From NCBI GenBank assembly GCA_025359785.1, contig JANYET010000026.1, forward strand, positions 143,767-207,766: DNA of 64,000 nt, in the 5' to 3' direction. Position 1 is the first letter of the stretch; each line of letters begins with the position of its first letter. Under the pieces are notes generated by a model. That model saw only the letters and a program-made list of their open reading frames with translations. It was not told where the DNA came from and made no database searches. The DNA comes from Alphaproteobacteria bacterium (GTDB lineage Bacteria; Pseudomonadota; Alphaproteobacteria; Caulobacterales; Caulobacteraceae). Positions 1 through 11,084 of this stretch are shown here, in pieces. Made by a program: the position numbers and the translations under genes.

Positions 1-234
1 GTCCCAGGTGCTGCAATCCTGCAGCTTTCCGGTCGTCGCGACGCCGCAGGACAGGATGACCCGCCCGCTTAGGCCGAGCTGCGCCGCGAGCCGCGGGTAG
101 GCGTTGGCCATGTCCTCGCCATTGGGCATGGTCAGCCAATCGGGTTGGGTGATGACCGCCGGCGCGGCGGCGGCGGAGCCCGCCAGCCCAAGCGCCAGGA
201 TCGCCGCCGCAAGGCCACGTCTTCGGTCTTTCAT
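1..234 (-). CDS. TonB-family C-terminal domain protein (partial, cut by window edge)
   Basis: This reading frame is absent from the ORF track because it runs off the left edge. It starts at the CAT complement at 232-234 and reads 78 codons without a stop. The N-terminus (MKDRRRGLAAAILALGLAGS) is a Sec signal peptide. The region after it (AYPRLAAQLGLSGRVILSC) resembles the TonB C-terminal domain, where a Tyr-Pro pair is followed by a Gly-rich strand and a later cysteine pair. The protein at 20830-21282 shares this pattern. It is probably a small periplasmic TonB-like protein, but the C-terminal half is not visible, so partner and role are unknown. It is divergent from gyrB across about 200 bases. 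Confidence 0.6.
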   Translation of the reverse strand, partial: MKDRRRGLAAAILALGLAGSAAAAPAVITQPDWLTMPNGEDMANAYPRLAAQLGLSGRVILSCGVATTGKLQDCSTWD

Positions 235-408
235 CCGCCCATCCCCAGCTCACCGTCAGCTTAGCGGACGCCGCCAGGACGCCAAGGCCCGCCGCGCCGC
301 AAAAGGATGCAGAATCAGCGGTTAGCCCCTATATAGACGCCTGTGAAATTGTCGGCGGTTTCCCTGCGATTCGGGACGTCGGCGCCGGGCGCGCGGGCCG
401 CGCCGTGA

Positions 409-2922
<2,514 letters not shown>

Positions 2923-2998
2923 GCCGACCGGCTGGCGCGGCGTTTGCGACGGGGTTCCCGAAAACGGCGCGCGGTGCGTCAAGTTGGGACACATTCAC

Positions 2999-3535
2999 AT
3001 GCGCCTTCGCTCAATGCTTATCGCGTCCGCCGTCGTCGGCGCGCTTGCCGCCGGTGCGGCGACCTCGGCCATGGCCGACACCTACACCTACGTCGGCTCC
3101 TGGTTCGTCGACGCCGGGCCGAACTGGTACGACGACAATCCGCCGGTGTTCTCCGGTCAGGAAGCTGCGGCCTACATCTTCGGTGGCGCGGCCGCCGACT
3201 ACGCGATCTCCACCAACGGTCGCGAGACCGCCGGGATCAACTTCTCGGCCTTCTACGACGCCTGGGGCGACCCCACCACCTGCGGCTACGCCGGCCCCTG
3301 CGCCCAGGATATGCACATCGACGTGGGCAACGACGGCTATCGCCAGCCGTTCCAGCTGGATGGGTCCTTCTCGGCCTACGTCTCCGACCACAGCCTGCAC
3401 CTGCAAAACTTCGCCTTCCACGTCACCCCCGACGTCGGCGGCGGCGTGCCGGAACCGGCGAGCTGGGCGCTGATGATCTCGGGCTTCGGCTTGGCCGGCG
3501 CTTCGCTGCGCCGCCGCCGCGCGATCGCCGCCTAG
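2999..3535 (+). CDS. PEPxxWA-CTERM secreted protein 1
   Basis: This is an exported protein of unknown function ending in a PEPxxWA-CTERM sorting signal. The tail reads VPEPASWALMISGFGLAGA and then a cluster of arginines: a Pro-Glu-Pro motif, a short membrane segment and a basic end. In this family the tail is recognised by an exosortase-type protease. The N-terminus from MRLRSMLIASAVVG is a signal peptide ending near SAMA. The ORF track start at 2984 is a TTG; the ATG at 2999 puts the signal peptide at the N-terminus and is preferred. The body is rich in aromatic and acidic residues with no recognised domain. A strong terminator follows directly. Confidence 0.8.
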   Translation: MRLRSMLIASAVVGALAAGAATSAMADTYTYVGSWFVDAGPNWYDDNPPVFSGQEAAAYIFGGAAADYAISTNGRETAGINFSAFYDAWGDPTTCGYAGPCAQDMHIDVGNDGYRQPFQLDGSFSAYVSDHSLHLQNFAFHVTPDVGGGVPEPASWALMISGFGLAGASLRRRRAIAA

Positions 3536-3558
3536 TCTCGCATCGCGACCCGCGAATT

Positions 3559-3590
3559 CGCCCGCCCGGTTCCGACCGGGCGGGCGTTTT
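3559..3590 (+). terminator. Intrinsic terminator of PEPxxWA protein 1
   Basis: A perfect 12-base-pair stem (CGCCCGCCCGGT with ACCGGGCGGGCG) closes a TCCG loop and runs into TTTT. It begins 24 bases after the stop codon of the upstream gene. Confidence 0.9.
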
Positions 3591-3622
3591 GCGTTCCGCC
3601 GCCTCTGCGCGCCGACCCCAAC

Positions 3623-3650
3623 GAAAACGGCCCGAAGCTGAGCTTCGGGC
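3623..3650 (-). terminator. Intrinsic terminator of PEPxxWA protein 2
   Basis: Read on the minus strand, a nine-base-pair stem (GCCCGAAGC with GCTTCGGGC, three-base loop) is followed by CGTTTTCGTT. It lies 28 bases beyond the stop of the minus-strand gene at 3678-4250, so the two convergent genes each have a terminator. Confidence 0.75.
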
Positions 3651-3677
3651 TGTCTCGCCGATCCGTCACGTCTGCGA

Positions 3678-4250
3678 TCAGGTGGTCGCGGTCTTCGCCT
3701 TGCGGGCATGGCGCAGCGCGCCGCCGAGGCCGAAGAAGCCGGTGAGCATCAGCGCCCAGGAGGCCGGCTCGGGAACGCCGCCGCCGATCACCACGCCGTT
3801 CGCCAGGTCGAAATCGAGGCCCGACGGCCCGCCGCAGCATTCGAAGAACTGCACCTCGAACGCGTGAACGCCCGCGCTCAGGAAGATGGTGCCGCTCGTG
3901 CTGTCAGGGCCATGCGGGCCAGGCCGGCTGATGAACGAATTGCCATCGATGAACACCTGCGAGCCGTCGTCGGACGACAGATCGAAGGTATAGATTCCAT
4001 CCGCCGCCACGACCACGGTCCCGAAGGAATCCGTCCCGAAGTCAAACAGGCCGAAAGGGTGCCAATTGAAGCCGGTGTCGGTGCCGAAGGAAATCCCGGG
4101 CGTGTTCAGCACTCCGACGAGATCCGAAAACGGCGCGCCGCCGCCGACCTGGGTGTGGCCGTTGTAGACGTAGGTCGTGACCCCCGCCTGGGCGGCGCCG
4201 GCCGCGAGCAGGACGAGCGACGCCGCGGCGCCGAGCAGGGAATTACGCAT
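3678..4250 (-). CDS. PEPxxWA-CTERM secreted protein 2 with PA14-like domain
   Basis: This is an exported protein of about 190 residues with signal peptide MRNSLLGAAASLVLLAAGAAQA and C-terminal sorting signal VPEPASWALMLTGFFGLGGA. The middle contains GIYTFDLSSDDGSQVFIDG, the characteristic strand-turn-strand of PA14-type beta-barrel domains, in which the SDDGS loop can sit at a ligand or calcium site. PA14 domains often bind carbohydrate or cell surfaces, so an envelope adhesion role is possible but is inference. A Cys-Cys pair (FFECCGG) may form a disulfide. The ORF track start lies 16 codons upstream; the ATG at 4250 is preferred because it opens the signal peptide. Confidence 0.8.
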   Translation of the reverse strand: MRNSLLGAAASLVLLAAGAAQAGVTTYVYNGHTQVGGGAPFSDLVGVLNTPGISFGTDTGFNWHPFGLFDFGTDSFGTVVVAADGIYTFDLSSDDGSQVFIDGNSFISRPGPHGPDSTSGTIFLSAGVHAFEVQFFECCGGPSGLDFDLANGVVIGGGVPEPASWALMLTGFFGLGGALRHARKAKTATT

Positions 4251-4364
4251 TGTTCCAACCCCAAAAGACTTCGGCCTTTGAGTCCAAGCCTGATCCATCC
4301 GAAACCCTTGTTCGCCGACGAGTCAACCTGTTGTTAACCATCAGGATCGGTTTCGCCGCGCGGC

Positions 4365-4382
4365 ATTCCCCGACAGGGGAAT
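4365..4382. promoter_or_regulatory. Perfect inverted repeat ATTCCCC-GACA-GGGGAAT
   Basis: A seven-base perfect inverted repeat with a four-base centre lies in the 261-base gap between two divergent PEPxxWA-CTERM genes. It is 115 bases from one start and 130 from the other. It has the form of a dimeric regulator site, but no binding protein is known and a chance palindrome is possible. Confidence 0.35.
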
Positions 4383-4511
4383 AACTCCCGCGAGAGGGGA
4401 ACGTGCGCGGCCGCGGCCAGGCATTGGGCGCGACGATGCGTCCGGCGCGCGCTTTCGCTCGTTGTTATAGTAACGCGGATGATCGCTCGCTTGCTGGAAG
4501 GCGCTGACGCC

Positions 4512-5201
4512 ATGAGACTTTCAATTGCGGCCACGGCGCTCGCCGCGTTGCTCGCCGGCGGATCGGCGCAGGCGGCCATCACCGTGGTCAGCGGTAGCTT
4601 CATCGGCGCGCCCACCGCGTTCAACGGGTTCGAAAACCTGCCGGCCAACTTCGGCGTTCCCTACGTCGAGCAGGGCATCGCCGTGCGCTATGTGACCGAC
4701 GAAGACTACAACATCTTCAGCACGATCCAGGCCTACGAGGGGACGCACAGCTTCTTCGCCGAGGGCGTCACCGGCGGGACCGCCCACCTGGCGCACGGCT
4801 ATGCCGACATCACGCTGAGCGGCGGCGGCGACTTCCCGGCTATCCAGTTTGCGATGGGCAGCGCCTTCGACGACGCCGGCGCGCGGCTCAACTATCAGCT
4901 GTTGAACGACGGCGTCGTGGTGCAGACCGGCGTGGCCGGACCGGTCCCGGCCTATGGCGGCTTCAACGTCTATGGATTCTACGGCGCGCCCTTCGACGAG
5001 GTGCGGCTGCAGGTCAATTTCGATGGCGTGTTCGATCCCACGGCCATCGAAGCCGGCGATCTCGACGCGGTCAGCGTCGGGGCGGTGGTTCCCGAGCCCG
5101 GCGCATGGGCCCTGCTGATCGTGGGCTTCGGCCTGACCGGCGCGGCCTTGCGCGGTCGCCGGGTCGCCGCCCCAGTCCGCCTCCCGATCCGCGCCCGATA
5201 G
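4512..5201 (+). CDS. PEPxxWA-CTERM secreted protein 3
   Basis: This is an exported protein of 229 residues with signal peptide MRLSIAATALAALLAGGSAQA and sorting tail VPEPGAWALLIVGFGLTGAALRGRR. The body looks like an all-beta extracellular domain rich in Gly, Asp and aromatic residues, with FDDAGARLNYQLLNDGVVVQ resembling jelly-roll strands. No catalytic motif is visible. The ORF track begins 11 codons earlier at an upstream ATG; the internal ATG at 4512 is chosen because it opens the signal peptide. The stop is one base from the convergent recQ stop. It is the third such protein in 2.3 kb, which suggests a shared surface function. Confidence 0.78.
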   Translation: MRLSIAATALAALLAGGSAQAAITVVSGSFIGAPTAFNGFENLPANFGVPYVEQGIAVRYVTDEDYNIFSTIQAYEGTHSFFAEGVTGGTAHLAHGYADITLSGGGDFPAIQFAMGSAFDDAGARLNYQLLNDGVVVQTGVAGPVPAYGGFNVYGFYGAPFDEVRLQVNFDGVFDPTAIEAGDLDAVSVGAVVPEPGAWALLIVGFGLTGAALRGRRVAAPVRLPIRAR

Positions 5202-5202
5202 A

Positions 5203-7062
5203 TCAGCCGGCGAAGCCTGCGACGACCCCCAGCACCGCGGCCCCATAGCGGGCCAGCTTGCCTTCGCCGACCCCGTTGATCTGCTCCAGCGCCGCGCGGC
5301 TTCCCGGTTTCGCCTGAGCGATCTCGGTGAGCGTGCGGTCGTGGAAGATCACGTAGGGCGGCACATGCTGGCTCTTGGCCTCCGCCGAGCGCCACGCCCG
5401 CAGCGCCTCGAACAGCGGCTGGTCGGCGGGCGAGGCGGTGACCGTCTCGCGACCTTTACGGGTCTTGCGGGTGGCCTTCTCGGGCGCCTCGTGGCGGGTC
5501 TGGACCATCACCTTGCGCTCGCCGCGGAACACCGCGCGCACGGCGTCGGCATCGCCCACGCCCACCAGCGGGCGGCCGTCGTTGGGGTCCTCGCGCAACA
5601 GGCCCTCGAACAGCAGCTGTTCCACCAGGTCGCGCCAGGCGTTGGCCGACAGCTCCTGGCCGATGCCCCAGGTGGAGAGCGCAGCCTCGTGGTCGCTGAC
5701 GTCCTTGGTCTTGCCCAGCAGGTGGTCGACCAGCCGGCCGCGGCCATAGCGTCCGGCCAGCCGATGGGCCGCCGACAGCGCCTTCTGGGCCGCCTGGGAC
5801 GCGTCGCTCAGGTCCACCTGGCCGGTGCACAGGTCGCACTGACCGCAGGCCTCGACCCCCTCCTCGCCGAAATAGCGCCGCACGGTCGCCGCGCGGCAGC
5901 CGGCGCCGTCCAGCAGGGCGTAGAGCTGGCGGACCTTGTGCGCCTGCACCTGCTTGACCGCCGGATCGACGTCGCGCTCGCCGGTGCGGCGCAACGCCCA
6001 GCTCATGTCGGCGGCGCCATAGAGGGTGATGCCCTCGGCCGGGTCGCCGTCACGCCCGGCGCGGCCGATCTCCTGCCAATAGGCCTCGATGGAGCCCGGC
6101 GGATCGGCGTGGATCACGAAGCGGACGTCGGGCTTGTCCACGCCCATGCCGAAGGCGATGGTCGCCACCATCACCGCCTCGTCGGCCTGCAGGAACTGCT
6201 CCAGCCGGTCGATGCGCACCTGGCGGTCGAGGCCGGCGTGGTAGGCCAGCGCCGGCACGCCCGCGTCGCGCAGCGCCTGGGCGAGCTTTTCGGTGTTGTC
6301 GCGGCTGCCGGCATAGACCACGCCGGAGCGGCCGGACCGGGCGGTGACCAGCTCGACCACCCGCTTGTGCGCCGCGCCGCGCTTGCGTTCCGCCGACAGG
6401 ATCAGCTCGGGCCGCGCGAAGCTCGCGACGAACTCGGCCGACTGCTCCAGCCGCAGCTCGCGCCGGATATCCTCGCGCGTGCGCTCGTCGGCCGTCGCGG
6501 TCACCGCCAGCCGTGGAACCCCCGGGAACAGGTCGGCCAGCCGGCCCAGCATCCGGTAGTCGGGGCGGAAGTCATGGCCCCACTGGCTGACGCAGTGGGC
6601 CTCGTCGATGGCGATCAGGGCGAGCGGGACCTGGCTCAGCCGCTCCAGCATCCAAGGCTGCATCAGGCCTTCCGGCGAGACATAGAGCAGGTCCAGTTCG
6701 CCCGCCTCGATCCGCCGCCAGATCTCGCCCTTCTCGGCCGGGTCGATGTTGGAATCCAGCCGGGCGGCCGCCACGCCCGACTGCTGCATGGCCGCCACCT
6801 GGTCGGTCATCAGCGCGATCAACGGCGAGACCACCAGCCCCAGGCCCGGCCGCAGGATCGAGGGAATCTGGTAGCAGAGGCTCTTGCCGCCGCCGGTCGG
6901 CAGCACCGCCATGGCGCTGCGCCCGGCCAGCACCTCGGCGATCACCTCGCCCTGCAGGCCGCGGAACTCCTGGTGCCCGAAGGTGCGGCGCAGGATCTCG
7001 CGGGCCCCGACAAGGCCATCGTGCAAGGTATCGGGATCGCGCTCGGCGACGGCGGAAGGCAT
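5203..7062 (-). CDS. recQ: ATP-dependent DNA helicase RecQ
   Basis: This is a 3'-5' superfamily 2 helicase for recombination and repair of stalled forks. Visible motifs in order: LPTGGGKSLCYQ (Walker A), IDEAHCVSQWGHDFRP (motif II and aromatic-rich loop), VTATAD (motif III), FGMGVDKPDVR (motif V) and QEIGRAGRDG (motif VI). The RecQ C-terminal zinc site follows (Cys in GAGCRAAT, then ACGQCDLC), and an HRDC domain ends the protein (about residues 520-600). The ORF track runs 66 codons further upstream over the BLUF gene; the ATG at 7062 gives a normal 619-residue RecQ and avoids the overlap. It probably shares a transcript with the BLUF gene 38 bases upstream. Confidence 0.93.
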   Translation of the reverse strand: MPSAVAERDPDTLHDGLVGAREILRRTFGHQEFRGLQGEVIAEVLAGRSAMAVLPTGGGKSLCYQIPSILRPGLGLVVSPLIALMTDQVAAMQQSGVAAARLDSNIDPAEKGEIWRRIEAGELDLLYVSPEGLMQPWMLERLSQVPLALIAIDEAHCVSQWGHDFRPDYRMLGRLADLFPGVPRLAVTATADERTREDIRRELRLEQSAEFVASFARPELILSAERKRGAAHKRVVELVTARSGRSGVVYAGSRDNTEKLAQALRDAGVPALAYHAGLDRQVRIDRLEQFLQADEAVMVATIAFGMGVDKPDVRFVIHADPPGSIEAYWQEIGRAGRDGDPAEGITLYGAADMSWALRRTGERDVDPAVKQVQAHKVRQLYALLDGAGCRAATVRRYFGEEGVEACGQCDLCTGQVDLSDASQAAQKALSAAHRLAGRYGRGRLVDHLLGKTKDVSDHEAALSTWGIGQELSANAWRDLVEQLLFEGLLREDPNDGRPLVGVGDADAVRAVFRGERKVMVQTRHEAPEKATRKTRKGRETVTASPADQPLFEALRAWRSAEAKSQHVPPYVIFHDRTLTEIAQAKPGSRAALEQINGVGEGKLARYGAAVLGVVAGFAG

Positions 7063-7100
7063 GCCTGTCTTATGGGGGTGACTCGGGCGCCGCGCCAGGG

Positions 7101-7565
7101 CTAGCGCATGGCGCGAAGCTGCGTGCGCTCCTGGATGCCGCGGACCGCCTGCAGCAATCGAAGGGCTGAGCCTGGCTCGAGCCTCTGGGGCTCGAATTTG
7201 CTCCGCATCTCCAGGGTATCCAGGATGGCGTCGTCGGCGGCCGTGACGCGCCGGGCGCACATGTTCCAGTCGGCGAAGGATCGCGCATCGGCCGGGCCGG
7301 CCCCCAGCACCTTGGCGTCGACGTGGCGCGGGTCGTCACAGATGCGGCCATAGGTGGTCAGCACCGCCTCGGCCGGCCCCTCCAGCGCCTGCAGAAACCA
7401 GCCGTCGTGGACCAGCAGCAGCCCGGTCACCGCGACCTCGCGGTTCCGGCGGATCGAGGTCCGGATGATCTCTCCGACCTCGGCCTGCAGGTCGATCGGC
7501 GGAATGGTGATCCGGCTCATGTAGATCAGCCGGTGCAGCGTGCGGCTGCTGGAAATCGTACTCAT
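7101..7565 (-). CDS. BLUF-domain blue-light sensor (stand-alone)
   Basis: This is a short, single-domain BLUF protein of 154 residues. BLUF domains bind FAD and shift its hydrogen bonding in blue light. Key positions are present: Tyr in LIYMSR, Asn in RRNREVAVTGLLL, Gln in GWFLQALEG, and Trp-Met in FADWNM near residue 100. RHVDAKVL is also typical. No output domain is fused, so signalling would need a partner protein. The ORF track starts at GTG 7577; the ATG at 7565 is better because GGAG lies 8 bases upstream. It is encoded directly ahead of recQ on the same strand; whether that pairing has meaning is unknown. Confidence 0.85.
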   Translation of the reverse strand: MSTISSSRTLHRLIYMSRITIPPIDLQAEVGEIIRTSIRRNREVAVTGLLLVHDGWFLQALEGPAEAVLTTYGRICDDPRHVDAKVLGAGPADARSFADWNMCARRVTAADDAILDTLEMRSKFEPQRLEPGSALRLLQAVRGIQERTQLRAMR

Positions 7566-7653
7566 CGCGAACTCCACGTCTGCGGGAGTCCTATCGGCAG
7601 GCGGTTGAAAAAATTCTAACCGCGTCCGGCTGGGGGGTTAGAGCGGTCCCGCT

Positions 7654-8694
7654 CTAGGTCGCCGCGTCCATCCGGCTGATCGAGGCCGACTTCGCCCAGT
7701 GGCTGCCCATGCGGTTGCGGAACAGCTCCGGGCGGTCGGCCAGGACGTCGGTTTCCAGCCACAGGCGCTTCAGGTGCCGCACCTTGCCCGTGGCGCGGTC
7801 ATCCTCATAGGCGCCGCGGCCGTGCAGCACGTGGTAGTTGTTGATGAACTGCATGTCTCCCGGCTCGAAATCCATCATCACCGAATAGCCGCCGCCCTCG
7901 GCCTGGTCCTGCATCCAGGTCAGCGCCTCGATGGCCACCGCCGTCAGGCGCGGCGCGTCGGCGTGCCGCTGCGAGGCCAGGATGTAGGGGCGGATCAGGC
8001 GGGTGAAGATGCGCTCGCCGTGACGGGTGAACACCGGCATCAGGTACCAGCCGGGTTTGCCGGGCGCCTGTTCGCCCCGGTAGTCGAAGGGCTGGGGCTT
8101 ATACAGCTCGGCCGCCAGGTCCGGCCGTTCGCGGACCAGCCGGTTGTGCAGCGCGACCGAATTGCAGACCGCCGAAAGTCCGCCGCTGATCCCGGTCTGC
8201 AGGCACATCAGGCCCACCAGGTCTGAGCCGTCGCAGTGGAAGTCGAGGCCGACGAGGCCGATCTCGTTGCCGCGTGAGGTCGGATCGCCGACCGGCTTGC
8301 CATGGTCGGTGACATCGCCCAGCAGGTGGCCCTTGGCGTTCTGCGGCCAGGGCCGGCCCAGATGCGCGCCGATCCCCCAGTAGGCCATGCTCATCTCGTC
8401 GTTCGACCAGCGCTCGCGCGGCAGGCCGCGCAGGCGGACAAAGCCACGTCCGTCGATCAGTTCGCGCTCGATGGCTTTCAGGCGGAGGCCGAGCGTCGGC
8501 AGCGGGAACTGCGCCTTGCCGATCGCCAGGAAGTCGTCGGAGACTCCGAAGGCGTGGGCCACGGCCGCTTCCAGCTCATCGATCTCGGCGGCGGACAGCG
8601 GCTCGGTCCACAGCGCCGGGTCGGCCACGTCCTTGGCCGTCCACTCGCAGTGGGTCTCCAGGACCCGAGGCGCGACGTTTGCGATGTTGTTCAT
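7654..8694 (-). CDS. TauD/TfdA-type Fe(II)/2-oxoglutarate dioxygenase
   Basis: This 346-residue protein is a cytoplasmic non-haem iron dioxygenase that would couple 2-oxoglutarate decarboxylation to hydroxylation of an unidentified substrate. The iron ligands are visible as HCDGSD (His-x-Asp) and a distal His in YHVLHGRGAYED, followed by the 2-oxoglutarate-binding Arg in RHLKRLWLE. The start codon has an AGGAG sequence nearby. It lies 11 bases downstream of the amidohydrolase on the same strand, so the two are probably co-transcribed and may act on one compound. The substrate cannot be assigned from the sequence. Confidence 0.83.
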   Translation of the reverse strand: MNNIANVAPRVLETHCEWTAKDVADPALWTEPLSAAEIDELEAAVAHAFGVSDDFLAIGKAQFPLPTLGLRLKAIERELIDGRGFVRLRGLPRERWSNDEMSMAYWGIGAHLGRPWPQNAKGHLLGDVTDHGKPVGDPTSRGNEIGLVGLDFHCDGSDLVGLMCLQTGISGGLSAVCNSVALHNRLVRERPDLAAELYKPQPFDYRGEQAPGKPGWYLMPVFTRHGERIFTRLIRPYILASQRHADAPRLTAVAIEALTWMQDQAEGGGYSVMMDFEPGDMQFINNYHVLHGRGAYEDDRATGKVRHLKRLWLETDVLADRPELFRNRMGSHWAKSASISRMDAAT

Positions 8695-8705
8695 GGCGTC
8701 GTCTC

Positions 8706-10496
8706 CTATTCCGCGGCCATGGCGACCGGCGCGCTCCGGGCGCCGCGCAGCAGGCGGCCCGGCAGGGCGTCGGTGGGCTCGCCGTCACGATAGGTGACCT
8801 GGCCGGCGACGATGGTGGCGGTATAGCCCGACGCCCGCTGGACCAAGCGACGCCCTCCCGCCGGCAGGTCATAGGCGACGCCGGGAGCCTTCAGGGTCAG
8901 CCGATCGTAGTCGATGACGTTGAGGTCGGCGCGATATCCCGGCGCGATCAGGCCACGGTCGAACAGGCCGACCGTCTCGGCGGTGTCGCGGCACTGGGCC
9001 TTGATCATATATTCCAGCGGCAGCTTCGGCCCCCGCGTGCGGTCCCGCGTCCAGTGGACCAGATTGGTGGTCGGGAAACTCCCGTCGCAGATCATGCCGA
9101 CATGCGCCCCGCCGTCGGAGAGCCCGGGAACAACGCAGTCGTGCTGCAGCATCTGGTAGGCCGGATCGAGGCTGTTCTGGGCATAGTTCAGCAGCGGCAG
9201 ATAGAGCATGCCGCGCCCACCGCCGCCGTCTTCGGTGTCTGGTCCGCCGTCCAGCATGTGATCCAGCGCGATCTCGCGGGGATCGAGCCCGCGCGCCGCG
9301 GCGATGGCCGCGATGGAGGTCTCCGTCGTGGGCTCATAGTCCGGGCTCTCAAGCCCCATCGGATAGATCTTCTCCCAGGCCCGCGCAGGCGACAGGCCGG
9401 GCGCACGGCCGCTGTCCGGCTCTTCCGCCAACAGCCGGGCGCGGAAGGCCGGGTCGCGCAGGCGCGCGATGCGCTCGGCGAACGGCAGGTCCTTGATCTC
9501 GCGGTAGGCCGGATAGGTGCTGAACGGGTTGGCGGTCAGTTCGAAGCCGAACAGCACGCCGACCGGCCGGGTCGCGACCTGCGCCCGCATGGTCAGGCCC
9601 GCCGCCTTGGCCGCGGTCATCCGCTGCAACATGTAGCGCCACTGTTCCGGATCGCGCGGGCTCTGCAGCAGAGAAAACGAGAGCGGACGGCCGGACTTGG
9701 CGACGATCCGCTGCAACATGTCGAACTCGGCTTCCGGATCGTTGAAGTCGGAGACCACCTGCAAGACGCCCTGGCCGGCGCCGTTGTTGGCGGCGGCCAT
9801 GCCCATGGCGATGCCGGTCAGCTCGTCCTCGCCCGCGCTCAGCGTGGCGATCGGCGAGCCGTCGGAGGATCGGTGGTTGAGCGTGCGCGAGGTGCCGAAG
9901 CCGATGGCCCCGGCCTCCATGGCCCGCTTGGCGATGGCGGCCATGGCGTGGATGTCGGCCTGCGTGGCGGGCTCGCGATTGACCCCGCGCTCACCCATCA
10001 CAAAGACCCTCAGCGCGGCGTGCGGCAGCTGGCTCGCCACGTCGATGTCGAAGCGGCGGCTGGCCAGGGCGTCCAGGTACTCAGGATAGCTCTCCCAGTT
10101 CCACGGCAGACCTTCGGACAGCACCGGGAAGGGAATGTCCTCGACGCCTTCCATCAGCTGGATCAGCCGGTCGTGGTCGGCGGCCTTGCAGGGTGCGAAG
10201 CCCACGCCGCAGTTGCCCATGACCACGGTGGTCACCCCGTGCCACGACGAGGGCTGCAGCCGTTCGTCCCAGGTGGCCTGGCCGTCATAGTGGGTGTGGA
10301 TATCGACAAAGCCCGGCGTCACGATCTGGCCGCGCGCGTCGATCTCCTGCGACCCGGCGCCGGCGATCCGGCCGCCCTTGGCGCTGATGGCGGCGATCGC
10401 GCCATTCCGCACCGCCACGTCGGCCTCGAAGGGCGCCGCGCCCGTGCCGTCGACGACGACACCGCCTCGGATCACCAGGTCGTAAGCCTTTTCCAT
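8706..10496 (-). CDS. Amidohydrolase, N-acyl-D-amino-acid deacylase-like
   Basis: This 596-residue metal-dependent hydrolase belongs to the D-aminoacylase branch of the amidohydrolase superfamily. The N-terminal beta-sandwich strand [15 protein letters not shown] leads into the metal motif [11 protein letters not shown]. The metal-ligand cysteine region NCGVGFAPC is characteristic of D-aminoacylases. Later motifs include [18 protein letters not shown] and the end strand [12 protein letters not shown]. Its real substrate is unknown; many members annotated as D-aminoacylases act on other N-acyl or cyclic amides. The ATG at 10496 opens the usual N-terminus and is preferred over the longer ORF. 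It heads a two-gene operon with the dioxygenase. Confidence 0.82.
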   Translation of the reverse strand: MEKAYDLVIRGGVVVDGTGAAPFEADVAVRNGAIAAISAKGGRIAGAGSQEIDARGQIVTPGFVDIHTHYDGQATWDERLQPSSWHGVTTVVMGNCGVGFAPCKAADHDRLIQLMEGVEDIPFPVLSEGLPWNWESYPEYLDALASRRFDIDVASQLPHAALRVFVMGERGVNREPATQADIHAMAAIAKRAMEAGAIGFGTSRTLNHRSSDGSPIATLSAGEDELTGIAMGMAAANNGAGQGVLQVVSDFNDPEAEFDMLQRIVAKSGRPLSFSLLQSPRDPEQWRYMLQRMTAAKAAGLTMRAQVATRPVGVLFGFELTANPFSTYPAYREIKDLPFAERIARLRDPAFRARLLAEEPDSGRAPGLSPARAWEKIYPMGLESPDYEPTTETSIAAIAAARGLDPREIALDHMLDGGPDTEDGGGGRGMLYLPLLNYAQNSLDPAYQMLQHDCVVPGLSDGGAHVGMICDGSFPTTNLVHWTRDRTRGPKLPLEYMIKAQCRDTAETVGLFDRGLIAPGYRADLNVIDYDRLTLKAPGVAYDLPAGGRRLVQRASGYTATIVAGQVTYRDGEPTDALPGRLLRGARSAPVAMAAE

Positions 10497-10938
10497 GGTC
10501 CGCTCCCTCAAGCCCGCGGTCTTCGTCAGGCCCGCAATCTTCCGCCCGCAGCCTTCGCTGTCTCTCGGCGCATTTTGCCGCCCAGGAGGGGCTCCCGGTC
10601 AAGCGGCTTCGGCGCCGCGCCCTTGAGTTGACCCACCGAAAGCTCGTCATGGCCGGCCCCCGGCGCCGGCCGTCCAGATACGCCGACGCGCGCCATGGGA
10701 ATTGCGGCGGCGCCGAGCCTCGTCTTGCACCGGCAGTGTCTCTGGGGTCCCGGCACGGCGTCGCTGCGCTCCTGGGCCGAGAATGACGGCCCAGCATTTA
10801 CAGATATCTCGCGATCCAACTCAGTCGCGGAAGGCTCTGGCCGAGACGGTCACAAAGGATTCAGCACGTCTGTTCCGTGAGAATTAAGCGCCGTCCGCTA
10901 GATGGGGCGCTCGCGTGACGTTGGCTGAGGGGCCCATC
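10497..10938. repeat. Gene-free stretch with degenerate dispersed palindrome
   Basis: This 440-base gap shows no convincing gene. From about 10647 to 10790 it holds a degenerate inverted repeat. The left end reads CGTCATGGCCGG with TCCAGATACGC further in, and the right end, reverse-complemented, reads GCCGTCATTCTCGGC. The left arm matches the element at 20598-20693 (CGTCATCCCCGGCC, TCCAGACGC), so both belong to one dispersed family. The right end carries the promoter region of the small gene at 10939. Confidence 0.5.
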
Positions 10939-11079
10939 ATGACGCTTAGGCTGACGCTGGCCGCCTTCGGGGCGGCCGCGATCGTGGCGGGCTTTTGCCT
11001 GCCCACGACGCACCATCGGGCCGGCCCGACGCCCGAGCCCAAGTCGCAGATCCAGCAGATCGAACTCGGACGCGGCTAA
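10939..11079 (+). CDS. Small exported or membrane-anchored peptide (46 aa), hypothetical
   Basis: This gene is too short for the ORF track. It encodes MTLRLTLAAFGAAAIVAGF followed by a polar Pro-rich tail that ends in QIQQIELGRG. The N-terminus looks like a signal peptide or single membrane anchor; the CLP sequence after it is not a clean lipobox. Support comes from a good Shine-Dalgarno sequence (GAGGGG) about six bases before the ATG and a coherent hydrophobic N-terminus. No family is recognised. A repeat block follows the stop immediately. Confidence 0.5.
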   Translation: MTLRLTLAAFGAAAIVAGFCLPTTHHRAGPTPEPKSQIQQIELGRG

Positions 11080-11084
11080 GGGGA

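Noticed and set aside
322-345. TATATA box near 330 as gyrB promoter
   Set aside because: No acceptable -35 lies at proper spacing in either direction, so I did not list it as a promoter.
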